Assembly: GCF_050789285.1 (NCBI RefSeq)
Contig: NZ_JBOUVX010000002.1
Coordinates: 558,001-622,000 of the forward strand
DNA from: CAVPWP01 sp050789285
Lineage (GTDB): Bacteria; Pseudomonadota; Alphaproteobacteria; Rhodobacterales; Rhodobacteraceae
DNA: 64,000 bases
Reading direction: 5' to 3'
A program made the translations under genes and the position numbers. Each line of letters begins with the position of its first letter. Position 1 is the stretch's first letter. Below, piece after piece: positions 1 to 8,176 of this stretch. Below the pieces are notes generated by a model, which saw only the letters and a program-made list of their open reading frames with translations, was not told the origin of the DNA and searched no databases.

Positions 1-911
1 TAAAGCCGTCGGGCGTCGGTGGCAGGCGGGAAGACGTGCCCCGTCTCGGAATAGAGCCGCCCAAGCCGTTCCTTCAGGGCAGTCGCCCCGGGCGAGATCT
101 TGCGGGCGAAGAACTCTTCCTGTCCCAGAAGCAGGTCGCCGTGGTCGTTGTAGAAGGTCACCGGCATCCCGTAATCCGAGAACATCAGGAAGGTGGGTGG
201 CCGCAGGCGGATCTCGTCGCGCGGCACCAGGTGGTGCACAAGGGTCTGGAAGAAGATTTCGTCAGGGATCCATGTGCGGCGGAAGAAGCGGATCACCTCG
301 GGCCGGCGCTGGCAGAAATCGAGGATCGCGTCGACCGTGGCGCGGCGCAGGCACCACCACTGGCTGCCGATCCGGATCTGCAGACCCGGCGGCGGACGGC
401 GGCGCAGGCCAAGCGCCTTCTGCGCTGCGATCGAGGCATAATAGAGCCGCTTGTGCCGTCGCTCGTTGAAGATGTGCCGGTAGATCAGGCGTTCTTCCTG
501 AAAGCCCGTCTTGATCCAGCCCGAGGTGTGGAAGTCGACGCTTTCGATGCGGTCCGCGTCGTCGCGGTCAAGCGCGGCGTGAACATGCTCGGCCGACTTG
601 ATCGGCCGGCAGTCGCCTGAGATCAGGTAGAAATGCGTGGCTTCCGGGAAGGCGTCGCGCGCGGCCGACAGCGCCTGAAGTGTAGCTTCGACCAGGCTCC
701 ACTCTCCCCAGCCGCAGCGGATCCGACGACGGGCGAAAGTGACGCTGGGGTTGTTCTTCAGCGCATCGGCAAGGATCTGGAACTCGGCCTTCGGCGCCCG
801 GGCGTCATAGTGAATCGCCACAAGATCGCCGGGGGCGGTCAGGTCGGCGACCAGTTGCAGCACCCCGGCGGGATCCCGATGGCAGAGAAGAAGGAAGGCG
901 ATCCTGGCCAT
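1..911 (-). CDS. Glycosyltransferase, GT14/Branch-like (5' complete, 3' end outside window)
   Basis: The reading frame is open from an ATG at 911 to the left edge, so only the first 303 codons are present and the C-terminus lies outside the window. The N-terminus (MARIAFLLLCHRDP, then VAIHYDARAP) and the later ISGDCRPIKS, SGWIKTGF and IGSQWWCLRR segments are typical of the core-2/I-branching beta-1,6-N-acetylglucosaminyltransferase family (Pfam Branch, GT14), a type II fold using nucleotide sugars. In Rhodobacteraceae such domains often carry a DUF5928-type C-terminal extension that would lie outside the window. A sulfotransferase is transcribed divergently 154 bp away, so a role in making a sulfated surface glycan is a reasonable inference. 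No strong Shine-Dalgarno (SD) sequence precedes the ATG. Confidence 0.75.
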   Translation of the reverse strand, partial: MARIAFLLLCHRDPAGVLQLVADLTAPGDLVAIHYDARAPKAEFQILADALKNNPSVTFARRRIRCGWGEWSLVEATLQALSAARDAFPEATHFYLISGDCRPIKSAEHVHAALDRDDADRIESVDFHTSGWIKTGFQEERLIYRHIFNERRHKRLYYASIAAQKALGLRRRPPPGLQIRIGSQWWCLRRATVDAILDFCQRRPEVIRFFRRTWIPDEIFFQTLVHHLVPRDEIRLRPPTFLMFSDYGMPVTFYNDHGDLLLGQEEFFARKISPGATALKERLGRLYSETGHVFPPATDARRL

Positions 912-1065
912 GTGAAGATGCGGGGGCTCGTCAGGCTGTCCGGGGTGGCCTACCTGTTACCCGTGAACGGTCGTTGAAGAAACAGTCGTTTTTTGCTTGT
1001 TTCCTTCATAGCGTATGCGTGTGCCTGCCTGCCCCGCCAGACCGGCGCCCGACTTGGGAGAGAGA

Positions 1066-1869
1066 ATGGGTTTTCCCGGCACCTGGATGACCGAGAGCGA
1101 GAGCATGGTCTATCGCGTGGTGCCGAAATGCGCCTGCTCGACCATTGGGCAGATCATGTTCCATTCCGATCACGGTCGCTACTTCGATGGCGATATCCAT
1201 GACGCCACGGAGGGGCTTCACAAATGGGCGCAGGAGCGCAGCCAGCCCCTGATCGAGGCGAACGTCCGCGGGCATGGGTCCTACACCTTCACCTGCGTGC
1301 GCAATCCCTACACGCGGATCCTGTCGTCCTTCTTCGACAAGATCTGCGGCATCCAGCGCAACGGGCAGCGCTATCGGGGCAACCTCGTGCCGCAGATGGC
1401 GCTGAAATACGGGATCGAGGTCGAGGGCGACTTCGATCAGATCAAGGCGTTCCGGCGCTTTCTTCTGTTTGCGCGCGACACCATCCGCTTCCGCAAGCCG
1501 ATGGACCCGGACATCCACTGGTCGCCCATGTCGGGGCATGTCGCGACGCTGATCGCGGGCGGTGGGCGCTATGACCACATCTTCTTCACCGAGCGGTTCG
1601 ACGAGGGGATGAAGGTCGTCCTCGACAGCGTGACGACGCCTGTGACCGTCGATCTGGCCAAGGTGCCGCGTTTCAACGAATCCTCGGGCCACGGGCCGAA
1701 GCGGGCGCATCCGGTCGAGGCGTTCTTCGACGACCTCGCCATGCACCTGACCTACGAGATCTACAAGCGCGACTTCGAGCTGTTCCGCTATGACCCCTGG
1801 GATCCGTCGAACAAGATGCCCACGGGCGAGATCGACCTCGACGAGGTTCACAAGAAGCTGGCGGACTGA
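1066..1869 (+). CDS. Sulfotransferase family protein
   Basis: 267 residues. PKCACST near residues 20-26 fits the 5'-phosphosulfate-binding loop of PAPS-dependent sulfotransferases, and FTCVRNPYTRILSSFF near residue 75 fits the 3'-phosphate-binding segment, as in the Sulfotransfer_2/carbohydrate sulfotransferase group. It should transfer sulfate from PAPS to a hydroxyl group, probably on a glycan; the acceptor cannot be told. ATG 1066 is preferred because GGGAGAGAG lies directly upstream; an in-frame ATG at 1015 would add 17 unconvincing Pro/Arg-rich residues. It is divergent from the glycosyltransferase at the left edge. Confidence 0.8.
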   Translation: MGFPGTWMTESESMVYRVVPKCACSTIGQIMFHSDHGRYFDGDIHDATEGLHKWAQERSQPLIEANVRGHGSYTFTCVRNPYTRILSSFFDKICGIQRNGQRYRGNLVPQMALKYGIEVEGDFDQIKAFRRFLLFARDTIRFRKPMDPDIHWSPMSGHVATLIAGGGRYDHIFFTERFDEGMKVVLDSVTTPVTVDLAKVPRFNESSGHGPKRAHPVEAFFDDLAMHLTYEIYKRDFELFRYDPWDPSNKMPTGEIDLDEVHKKLAD

Positions 1870-1940
1870 GGCGAAGCGCCTTGCCCCCGGACGCGTGGGA
1901 CATGTCGCGGTCGACGTCGCACGGGCGCAGCGCCCGCGCG

Positions 1941-2927
1941 TCAGATCAGCCCGTCCTTCCGGAAAAGCGCCTTCAGATCGGTTTCGGGTCGGGCGCCGAA
2001 GTGGCTGATCACCTCGGCTGCGGCGACGACGCCCATCCGACCGCAGATCTCGAGGCTTTGACCCGTGGCGATGCCATAGAGAAAGCCCGCGGCGAACTGG
2101 TCGCCCGCCCCGGTCGCGTCGACCGGGACGACGCGGCGCACGGGCACCACCGCTTCCTCGTCTCCGCGCACGATCACCACGTCCGCGCCTGACCGGGTGC
2201 ACACGATCAGGCGGCCTTCCCCCGCGGCGGTTTCAAGCGCGGCACCAAGGTCGTCGGTCTCGTAGAGCGACTGCCATTCGGCCTCGTTGCCGATGACGAA
2301 GTCGAGGTCTTTCACAAGCCGGCGGAAGTCGCCGCGGTGGCGGTCGACGCAGAACGGGTCGGACAGCGTGATGCCGGCCTGCCCGCCGGCTTCGCGGCAG
2401 AGTTTCGCGGCGCGTTCGAAGGCGGCCTTCCCCTTGTCCTTGTCATAAAGATAGCCTTCGAGAAACAGGATCTCGGCCCGCCCGGCGACGTCGTCGCTGA
2501 CGTCCTCGGGGCCAAGCTCGGCCGAGATGCCGAGGTAGGTGTTCATCGACCGCTCGCCGTCCGGCGACACGAAGATCATCGAGCGCGAACTGGGTAGCTC
2601 GCCCCCCGCGACCGGCGGGTTCGGGAAATCGGTGCCGCCCGCGATCATCTCGCGCGCATAGAAGCGCCCGAGCGCATCGTCGTGGACCCGTCCGATGAAC
2701 GCGGTCGACAGCCCAAGGTTGCCAAGGCCGGCAAGCGTGTTGGCGACCGAGCCGCCGGGCTGCTGCACGGGCGACCTCATGGCGCCATAGAGCATCTCGC
2801 CCCGGTTGCGTTCGACAAGCTGCATGATCCCCTTCTCGATCCCCATCAGGTCGAGAAAGCTGTCGTCGCACTGGGTCAGCACGTCGACGATGGCATTGCC
2901 TATGCCGACAACCTGGTAGGTCTTCAT
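1941..2927 (-). CDS. PfkB-family sugar/nucleoside kinase, probably adenosine kinase
   Basis: 328 residues with the ribokinase fold. GGSVANTLAGLGNLG is the N-terminal PfkB substrate-site signature, and DATGAGDQFAAGFLYG near residue 270 is the second signature with the catalytic Asp and anion-hole glycines. The length and the opening YQVVGIGNAIVDVL match the proteins annotated as adenosine kinase in Rhodobacteraceae (ATP + adenosine to AMP), but PfkB sequences do not fix the substrate. The ATG at 2927 overlaps the stop of nth (ATGA), so the two genes are translationally coupled. Confidence 0.85.
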   Translation of the reverse strand: MKTYQVVGIGNAIVDVLTQCDDSFLDLMGIEKGIMQLVERNRGEMLYGAMRSPVQQPGGSVANTLAGLGNLGLSTAFIGRVHDDALGRFYAREMIAGGTDFPNPPVAGGELPSSRSMIFVSPDGERSMNTYLGISAELGPEDVSDDVAGRAEILFLEGYLYDKDKGKAAFERAAKLCREAGGQAGITLSDPFCVDRHRGDFRRLVKDLDFVIGNEAEWQSLYETDDLGAALETAAGEGRLIVCTRSGADVVIVRGDEEAVVPVRRVVPVDATGAGDQFAAGFLYGIATGQSLEICGRMGVVAAAEVISHFGARPETDLKALFRKDGLI

Positions 2928-3568
2928 GGGGTCTTGTCCTCGTAGGAGCAGAGATCGCGGATCAGGCAGGCGCCGCATTTCGGCTTTCGCGCCACGCAGG
3001 TGTAGCGGCCATGCAGGATCAGCCAGTGATGGGCGTGTTGCTGGAATTCGACCGGCACGTTGTCCTCGATCGCGCGCTCGACGGCGATCACGTCCTTTCC
3101 CGGCGCGATCCCGGTGCGGTTGCCTACCCGGAAGATATGCGTGTCGACGGCCTGCGCGGGGTAGTGGAACCACATGTTCAGAACCACGTTCGCGGTCTTG
3201 CGCCCCACGCCGGGAAGCCCTTGCAGCGCGGCGCGCGACGACGGCACCTCGCCGCCGTACGCGTCGACCAGAAGGCGCGAGAGCTTCATCACGTTCTTCG
3301 CCTTGTTGCGGAAGAGGCCGATCGTCCTGATGTGCTCGACCAGCCGCTCTTCGCCCAGATCCAGCATCTTCTGGGGCGTGTCGGCGATCTTGAACAAGGC
3401 CCGCGTCGCCTTGTTGACGCCCGCATCCGTGGCCTGCGCCGACAGGGCCACCGCGACCAGAAGGGTGAAGGCGTTCACATGCTCGAGCTCTCCCCTCGGC
3501 GCCGGCTCGGCGGCCTGGAAGCGCAGGAAGACCTCTTTCATCGTGGCGTAGGGAAGCTGTGCGACCAT
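2924..3568 (-). CDS. nth: Endonuclease III (base-excision repair)
   Basis: 214 residues, the usual length for Nth, a DNA glycosylase/AP lyase acting on oxidised pyrimidines. The helix-hairpin-helix LPGVGRKTAN near residue 120 carries the catalytic Lys, VDTHIFRVGNRTG near residue 138 the catalytic Asp, and the C-terminus has the 4Fe-4S cysteines in C-X6-C-X2-C-X5-C spacing (CVARKPKCGACLIRDLC). The ATG at 3568 matches the family N-terminus; the frame stays open further upstream without homology-like sequence. It forms a pair with the downstream kinase. Confidence 0.95.
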   Translation of the reverse strand: MVAQLPYATMKEVFLRFQAAEPAPRGELEHVNAFTLLVAVALSAQATDAGVNKATRALFKIADTPQKMLDLGEERLVEHIRTIGLFRNKAKNVMKLSRLLVDAYGGEVPSSRAALQGLPGVGRKTANVVLNMWFHYPAQAVDTHIFRVGNRTGIAPGKDVIAVERAIEDNVPVEFQQHAHHWLILHGRYTCVARKPKCGACLIRDLCSYEDKTP

Positions 3569-3679
3569 GCGAGGCGTTATGGCCGCTGGCCCGGGCGTGG
3601 GCAAGCCGTGCTTTGCCGCAGGATTCGGGTCGCGGGTCGTAAGCGGCGCGACTATCTCTGTGGCATGAGGATGGATGCC

Positions 3680-4531
3680 ATGACGACGATGACCACGCCC
3701 GAGGACAGCTATTACTACAAGCTGATGCGCCGCGCGATCGACCGGATCGATGCCGAAGACGGGCGCGAGTTGCGGCTTGAGGATCTGGCCGCCGAGATGA
3801 ACCTGAGCCCCGCGCATTTCCAACGCATCTTCAGCCGCTGGGCTGGCGTCAGCCCCAAGCGGTTCCAGCAGTGGCTGACGCTCGAGCACGCCAGACGACT
3901 TCTGGCCGAGCGCCACACCACGCTCGAGACCGCCGATGCCGTCGGGCTGTCGGGGTCGGGCCGTCTACACGACCTCTTTCTGCGCTGGGAAGCGATGAGC
4001 CCCGGCGACTATGCGCGCGCCGGAGCCGGGCTGACGATCCGGTGGGCCTGGGTCGACAGTCCGTTTGGCCCAGCCCTTCTGATGGGCACGGATCGGGGCA
4101 TCTGCGGAATCGGCTTCGCCGCCGAAACGGGGGCCGACGCCACCATGGCCGACATGAGGGCGCGCTGGCCGAAGGCCACCTTCGTCGAGGACCCGGCGAC
4201 GATTGGGCCCCTGGCCGGGCAGGCCTTTCCGAAGGTGGCAGGCGCGGGGAAGGCCCCCCTTTTCCTGATCGGCGCACCCTTCCAGATAAAGGTCTGGGAG
4301 GCCCTTCTTCAGATCCCGACCGGTCATGTCACGACCTATTCTGACATCGCACAGGCCATCGGGCACCCGCAGGCTGTGCGGGCCGTGGGAACGGCGGTCG
4401 GGCGCAATCCGGTCAGCTGGCTCATTCCCTGCCACCGGGCGCTGCGCAAGTCGGGCGGGCTTGGCGGCTATCACTGGGGGCTGCCGGTCAAGCGCGCGAT
4501 GCTGGCCTGGGAGGCGGCCGAAACCGCCTGA
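3680..4531 (+). CDS. AraC-type HTH fused to O6-methylguanine-DNA methyltransferase
   Basis: 283 residues. An AraC-type HTH (LRLEDLAAEMNLSPAHFQRIFSRW) occupies about residues 25-110, followed by an N-terminal-like MGMT part and the alkyltransferase core with VTTYSDIAQAIGHP, AVGTAVGRNP and the active-site motif IPCHR near residue 250. This is the C-terminal two-thirds of Ada: the N-terminal zinc domain that repairs methylphosphotriesters is absent, so it repairs alkylated guanine and may regulate without the classical Ada switch. ATGs at 3665, 3671 and 3680 are in frame; GAGG nine bases before 3680 favours that one. It is divergent from nth. Confidence 0.9.
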   Translation: MTTMTTPEDSYYYKLMRRAIDRIDAEDGRELRLEDLAAEMNLSPAHFQRIFSRWAGVSPKRFQQWLTLEHARRLLAERHTTLETADAVGLSGSGRLHDLFLRWEAMSPGDYARAGAGLTIRWAWVDSPFGPALLMGTDRGICGIGFAAETGADATMADMRARWPKATFVEDPATIGPLAGQAFPKVAGAGKAPLFLIGAPFQIKVWEALLQIPTGHVTTYSDIAQAIGHPQAVRAVGTAVGRNPVSWLIPCHRALRKSGGLGGYHWGLPVKRAMLAWEAAETA

Positions 4532-4635
4532 TGGGCGGGGATTTGCCGAATCCCGATGATTTGCGCCTGTTTCCGTCTGATCAAACGCGGTATATCGGCG
4601 TTGGAGATGCCATGCATCATCAAGGGGTAACGAGC

Positions 4636-5289
4636 ATGAAAAAGACGAAACCGATCCTTGCCGCCGTCGTGGGCCTTGCGGCGCTGACCGCCTGTACCGA
4701 CGCGCAACTGGCCAATTCGAACCCGAGCGCCGGTGCCGGCGCAGCCGTGGGCGCGGTGACAGGCGCGCTGATCGGAACCGCCCTGTCGGACGGCGACAAC
4801 CGCAGCCAGGGCGCCATCGTCGGCGCGGCGCTGGGCGCGGGTGCGGGCGCGCTGATCGGGCAGGACCTGGCCCGTCAGAAGGCCGAGCTTGACAACAGCT
4901 TCGCCAACGGGTCGATCGATGTGATCAACACCGGGTCGGAGCTGATCGTGCGGATGCCGCAGGATATCCTGTTCCCGGTCAGCGGCTTCACGGTCACGCC
5001 CGCGCTCGAAAGCGACCTTCGGGTGCTTGCGGGCAGCCTCAACCGCTATCCCAACAGCATTGTCACGGTCACGGGCCACACCGATTCGACCGGGTCGGCG
5101 GGCTACAACCAGACCCTGTCCGAGCGACGGGCCGAGTCGGTTGCCGCGATCCTGCGTGCCAGCGGCGTGAACGCGGCGCGGGTGCGCACGGTCGGCGCGG
5201 GCGAGAACCAGCCGATCGCGTCGAACCTGACCGAAGAAGGTCGCGCGCTGAACCGCCGGGTCGACATCACCATCACGCCGCTAAGCTGA
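4636..5289 (+). CDS. OmpA-family lipoprotein with glycine zipper
   Basis: 217 residues. A signal peptide with lipobox LTAC predicts lipidation at Cys20 or so. A glycine-zipper segment (GAGAAVGAVTGALIG and a second copy GAALGAGAGALIG) follows, then an OmpA C-terminal peptidoglycan-binding domain with VTVTGHTDSTG and LSERRAESVAAIL. The arrangement is like YiaD/Pal-type envelope proteins that tether the outer membrane to peptidoglycan. ATG 4636 is chosen because the signal peptide begins there; the frame is open upstream. A perfect 9-bp hairpin follows the stop. Confidence 0.9.
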   Translation: MKKTKPILAAVVGLAALTACTDAQLANSNPSAGAGAAVGAVTGALIGTALSDGDNRSQGAIVGAALGAGAGALIGQDLARQKAELDNSFANGSIDVINTGSELIVRMPQDILFPVSGFTVTPALESDLRVLAGSLNRYPNSIVTVTGHTDSTGSAGYNQTLSERRAESVAAILRASGVNAARVRTVGAGENQPIASNLTEEGRALNRRVDITITPLS

Positions 5290-5295
5290 TCGCCG

Positions 5296-5317
5296 CGCCC
5301 GGCCGCAAGGCCGGGCG
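5296..5317 (+). terminator. Hairpin after the OmpA-family lipoprotein gene
   Basis: A perfect 9-bp G+C stem (CGCCCGGCC / GGCCGGGCG) is closed by a GCAA tetraloop, seven bases after the lipoprotein stop. No T-run follows, so it is a terminator-like or mRNA-stabilising structure rather than a canonical intrinsic terminator. Confidence 0.5.
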
Positions 5318-5427
5318 TCCGGCGGCATCACACCTCAGGGAAGGCAGGCTCCGGGAAACCGGGCCTGCACGCGGTGAGCGATCACGGCGGCCCGAGGCCT
5401 GCGTCAAGCGAATTGCCGAGGGCCCGG

Positions 5428-5450
5428 ATTGGTCATATGTGTTTACCGAT
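5428..5450. promoter_or_regulatory. Putative GntR/FCD operator upstream of the regulator gene
   Basis: Half-sites ATTGGT (5428-5433) and ACCGAT (5445-5450) are separated by 11 bases and lie 12 bp before the start codon of the GntR regulator. The same arrangement, ATTGGT-N11-ACCAAT, sits just upstream of glcD at 38049. TGGT/ACCA half-sites are typical of FCD-subfamily GntR proteins such as FadR and PdhR, so autoregulation is inferred. Confidence 0.55.
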
Positions 5451-5462
5451 GAGGAGGGGTTC

Positions 5463-6230
5463 ATGCCGTTCGAGAAGGTCGAGCAGGGCAAGCTTGCCGA
5501 CGCCGTGGTGCGCCAGATCGAGCTTCTGATCCTGCGCGGTATCCTGCAGCCGGGCGAGCGCTTGCCCTCGGAACGGGAGTTGAGCGAGCGCATGGGCGTC
5601 TCGCGCCCGTCGCTGCGCGAAGCCGTGTCCGCGTTGCAGCGGAAGGGTCTTCTGACGGCCCGGCCCGGGGCTGGGATTTTCGTGTCGGACGAGCTTGGCG
5701 CACAGTTCTCGCCGGCGCTGACATCGCTGTTCGCCAGCCACGAAGAAGCCCTGTTCGACGTCATCGCGTTCCGCCGCGACATCGAGGGGCTTGCCATCGA
5801 ACGCGCGGCCCGGGCCGGATCGGACACCGACCTCAGGGTGGTGGACGCGATCTTCACCAAGATGGAAGCCGCCCATGCCCGCCGCAGTGCCGCCGAGGAG
5901 GCTGCGCTGGACGCGCAGTTCCACATGGCCATCGTCGAGGCAAGTCACAACGTGGTCATGCTGCACATGATGCGGTCGATGTTCGAGCTTCTCAAGAAGG
6001 GCGTCGTCGTCAACCGGCAGGTGATGTTCCGCCAGCGCACGACGCGCGACACGCTGCTTGACCAGCACCGGGCCATCAACGCCGCCTTGCAGGCGCGCGA
6101 TCCGGTGGCCGCACGGGCGGCGGTCGAGGCGCATCTCGACTTCGTCGAGGCGGCCCAGCGCCTGCAGGTCAGGGCCGACCGGAACGAGGCCGTCGCCCGC
6201 AAGCGGTTCGAGCACGAGCAGTCGCGCTAG
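5463..6230 (+). CDS. FadR/FCD-subfamily GntR transcriptional regulator (GlcC-like)
   Basis: 255 residues. The winged HTH is in the first 75 residues (QIELLILRGILQPGERLPSERELSERMGVSRPSLREAVSAL). The C-terminal helical FCD domain carries candidate metal/ligand residues in LDAQFHMAIVEASHN and DQHRAINAAL. Ligands of this subfamily are usually small carboxylates. ATG 5463 follows a GGAGGGG SD; an ATG-like start at 5439 would lie inside the putative operator. The operator match at glcD suggests a glycolate/lactate-type regulator, although glcDEF is 33 kb away. Target assignment is inference; family assignment is firm. Confidence 0.88.
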   Translation: MPFEKVEQGKLADAVVRQIELLILRGILQPGERLPSERELSERMGVSRPSLREAVSALQRKGLLTARPGAGIFVSDELGAQFSPALTSLFASHEEALFDVIAFRRDIEGLAIERAARAGSDTDLRVVDAIFTKMEAAHARRSAAEEAALDAQFHMAIVEASHNVVMLHMMRSMFELLKKGVVVNRQVMFRQRTTRDTLLDQHRAINAALQARDPVAARAAVEAHLDFVEAAQRLQVRADRNEAVARKRFEHEQSR

Positions 6231-6293
6231 GTGGGGGCGCTGCCCCCCGGCGGCACGCCGCCGTCCCCCGGAGTATTTCGGCAAGAGAAGAAG
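6231..6293 (+). repeat. Dispersed G+C-rich intergenic repeat, copy 1
   Basis: The segment begins GGGGGCGCTGCCCCC, has an inner GGCGGC/GCCGCC stem, and ends CCCCCGGAGTATTTCGGCAAG plus AGAAGAAG. Variants of the same layout occur at 9876 and 39537, always right after a gene end. It can fold into a strong hairpin and resembles repeats I associate with Rhodobacteraceae intergenic regions. Confidence 0.55.
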
Positions 6294-6333
6294 GGGCTTG
6301 CGCGGGCCGTCGCGGGCAGGTGAACTGCCGGGC

Positions 6334-7776
6334 ATGCCCGATGCTTTCGACCTTGTCCTGCGCGACGCGCTGATCGTCACCGAAGACGGGGTGCAGGCGG
6401 GCGATCTGGGCGTGCGGAACGAGACGATCGCCGCGATCGGGGCGGTCGGCGGCCGGGGGACGCACGAGATCGACGCCGGCGGGCGGCCGCTTCTGCCGGG
6501 CGGGGTCGATCCCCATTGCCACATCGAGCAGATGTCGGGGATGGGCCTGATGAACGCCGACACGTTCGAGACGGCGACACGCGCGGCGCTTCTGGGCGGG
6601 ACGACCACGGTGATTTCCTTCGCGGCCCAGGCCAAGGGCGAGGCGCTGTCCCGGACGCTGTCGGACTATGCCGCGCGCGCCCGACGCGGGGCGATGATCG
6701 ATCACGCCTTCCATATCACCGCGACCGACCCCGGCGTTCCCGACTTCGCCGTGGACCTGATCCGCGCGATCGGCGCGGGGCACCGGTCGGTCAAGGTCTT
6801 CACGACCTACGCCATCCGTCTGTCGGACCGGCAGATCCTGGACATTCTTGCGCTGGCGAGGCGTGCGGGTGCGCTGGTCTGTGTCCATGCCGAGAACGAC
6901 GCGATGATCGGCTGGATGAAGGACGCGCTGCTGGCGTCCGGCCTGATCCGGCCCGAGCACCACGCGCTGTCGCACCCGCGTCTGGCCGAGGTCGAGGCGG
7001 TCGAACGGATGATCCGCTTCGCCGAGTTCCTGGCCCAGCCGGTGATGCTGTTCCATATCTCGACGGCCGAGGCGCTGGCGGCCATCCGTGCCGCGAGGGC
7101 GCGCGGCGTGCCGGTCTGGGCCGAGACCTGTCCGCACTATCTTCTGAGCACCGCCGAGGTGCTGAAGCAGCCCGGTGTCGAGGGCGCGAAGTGGATGTGC
7201 TCGCCGCCGCAGCGCGAGGCGGCCGATTGCACGGCTCTTTGGGACGGTCTTTCGGACGGGACGCTTGATCTTGTCTCGTCGGACCACGCGCCCTACCGGT
7301 TCGATGCGACGGGAAGGCTGGCGGCGGGACCGTCGCCGCGATTCGACCAGATCGCGAACGGATTGCCCGGCTTGCAGACGCGGTTGCCGCTTCTGTTCGA
7401 CGCCATGGTCAGCGCGGGTCGGGGCGGGCTTGAGGCCTTCGCGAGGGTGACGGCCACGGCGCCGGCCCGGGTCTATGGTCTGGAAACCAAGGGTCGGATC
7501 GCGGTGGGGGCGGACGCCGACCTCGTGCTTTGGGACCCCGAGCGTCAGTCCACCTATGGCGCCGACGATCTGGACGACAACGTGGGCTACAACCCCTGGG
7601 CGGGTACGACCGTGACGGGCTGGCCCGATATCGTGATCCAGCGCGGGCGGGTGATCGCCGAGGGCGGGCACTGCCGTGCGCGGCCCGGAGACGGGCGCTG
7701 GCTGCCACGGACCGCGATCGGATGCCGGACCGCATGCGCCCCCGCGCCCGAGGTCCGAACCGTTATGGAGGAGTGA
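6334..7776 (+). CDS. Dihydropyrimidinase/hydantoinase-family amidohydrolase
   Basis: 480 residues of the metal-dependent amidohydrolase superfamily. Metal ligands are seen in DPHCHIE near residue 60, SVKVFTTY near residue 155 (the Lys expected to be carboxylated), HAEND near residue 185, HIS near residue 235 and SSDHAPY near residue 313. The layout matches D-hydantoinase/dihydropyrimidinase, which open cyclic ureides such as dihydrouracil. No other pyrimidine-degradation gene is adjacent, so the substrate is unknown. The ATG at 6334 starts the family-typical FDLVLRDALIVTEDG strand. A glyoxalase-fold gene follows at once. Confidence 0.8.
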   Translation: MPDAFDLVLRDALIVTEDGVQAGDLGVRNETIAAIGAVGGRGTHEIDAGGRPLLPGGVDPHCHIEQMSGMGLMNADTFETATRAALLGGTTTVISFAAQAKGEALSRTLSDYAARARRGAMIDHAFHITATDPGVPDFAVDLIRAIGAGHRSVKVFTTYAIRLSDRQILDILALARRAGALVCVHAENDAMIGWMKDALLASGLIRPEHHALSHPRLAEVEAVERMIRFAEFLAQPVMLFHISTAEALAAIRAARARGVPVWAETCPHYLLSTAEVLKQPGVEGAKWMCSPPQREAADCTALWDGLSDGTLDLVSSDHAPYRFDATGRLAAGPSPRFDQIANGLPGLQTRLPLLFDAMVSAGRGGLEAFARVTATAPARVYGLETKGRIAVGADADLVLWDPERQSTYGADDLDDNVGYNPWAGTTVTGWPDIVIQRGRVIAEGGHCRARPGDGRWLPRTAIGCRTACAPAPEVRTVMEE

Positions 7777-7778
7777 CC

Positions 7779-8168
7779 ATGCCACCCCCGAAGATGCGCA
7801 CCGAACTGGCCATCACCTTCCTCTACTACCGCGATTTGCCGACGGCGGCCGCCTTCTACGAGGAGGTGCTTGGGCTGACCCTGGCCATCGACCAGGGCTG
7901 GTCGAAGATCTATCGCCTGTGTGATGGCGCGCATGTCGGCCTTGTGGACGAGGCGCGGGGGATGCACCGCGCCGCCGATCCCAAACCGGTGCAACTGTGC
8001 CTTCGGGTGTCGGATGTCGATGCCTGGTATGCCTATGCCTTCGAGCGGGGACTGCCGAACCTTTCGCCACGGTTCGAGAACCACGCGCTTGGCATCCGCG
8101 CCTTCGTCTTCGAGGACCCCGAAGGCTATCAGATCGAGATCCAGCAGGCGACGCGACCGGGCGCCTGA
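7779..8168 (+). CDS. VOC/glyoxalase-fold protein
   Basis: 129 residues forming one vicinal-oxygen-chelate module pair: ITFLYYRDLPTAAAFYEEVLGL at the start and FVFEDPEGYQIEIQQ at the end, with the second-strand Glu that usually binds metal. Its reaction cannot be read from sequence; family members include glyoxalases, dioxygenases and resistance proteins. GGAGGAG precedes the ATG, and the gene begins two bases after the amidohydrolase stop, so the two are co-transcribed. Confidence 0.8.
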   Translation: MPPPKMRTELAITFLYYRDLPTAAAFYEEVLGLTLAIDQGWSKIYRLCDGAHVGLVDEARGMHRAADPKPVQLCLRVSDVDAWYAYAFERGLPNLSPRFENHALGIRAFVFEDPEGYQIEIQQATRPGA

Positions 8169-8176
8169 CGCTGGCC

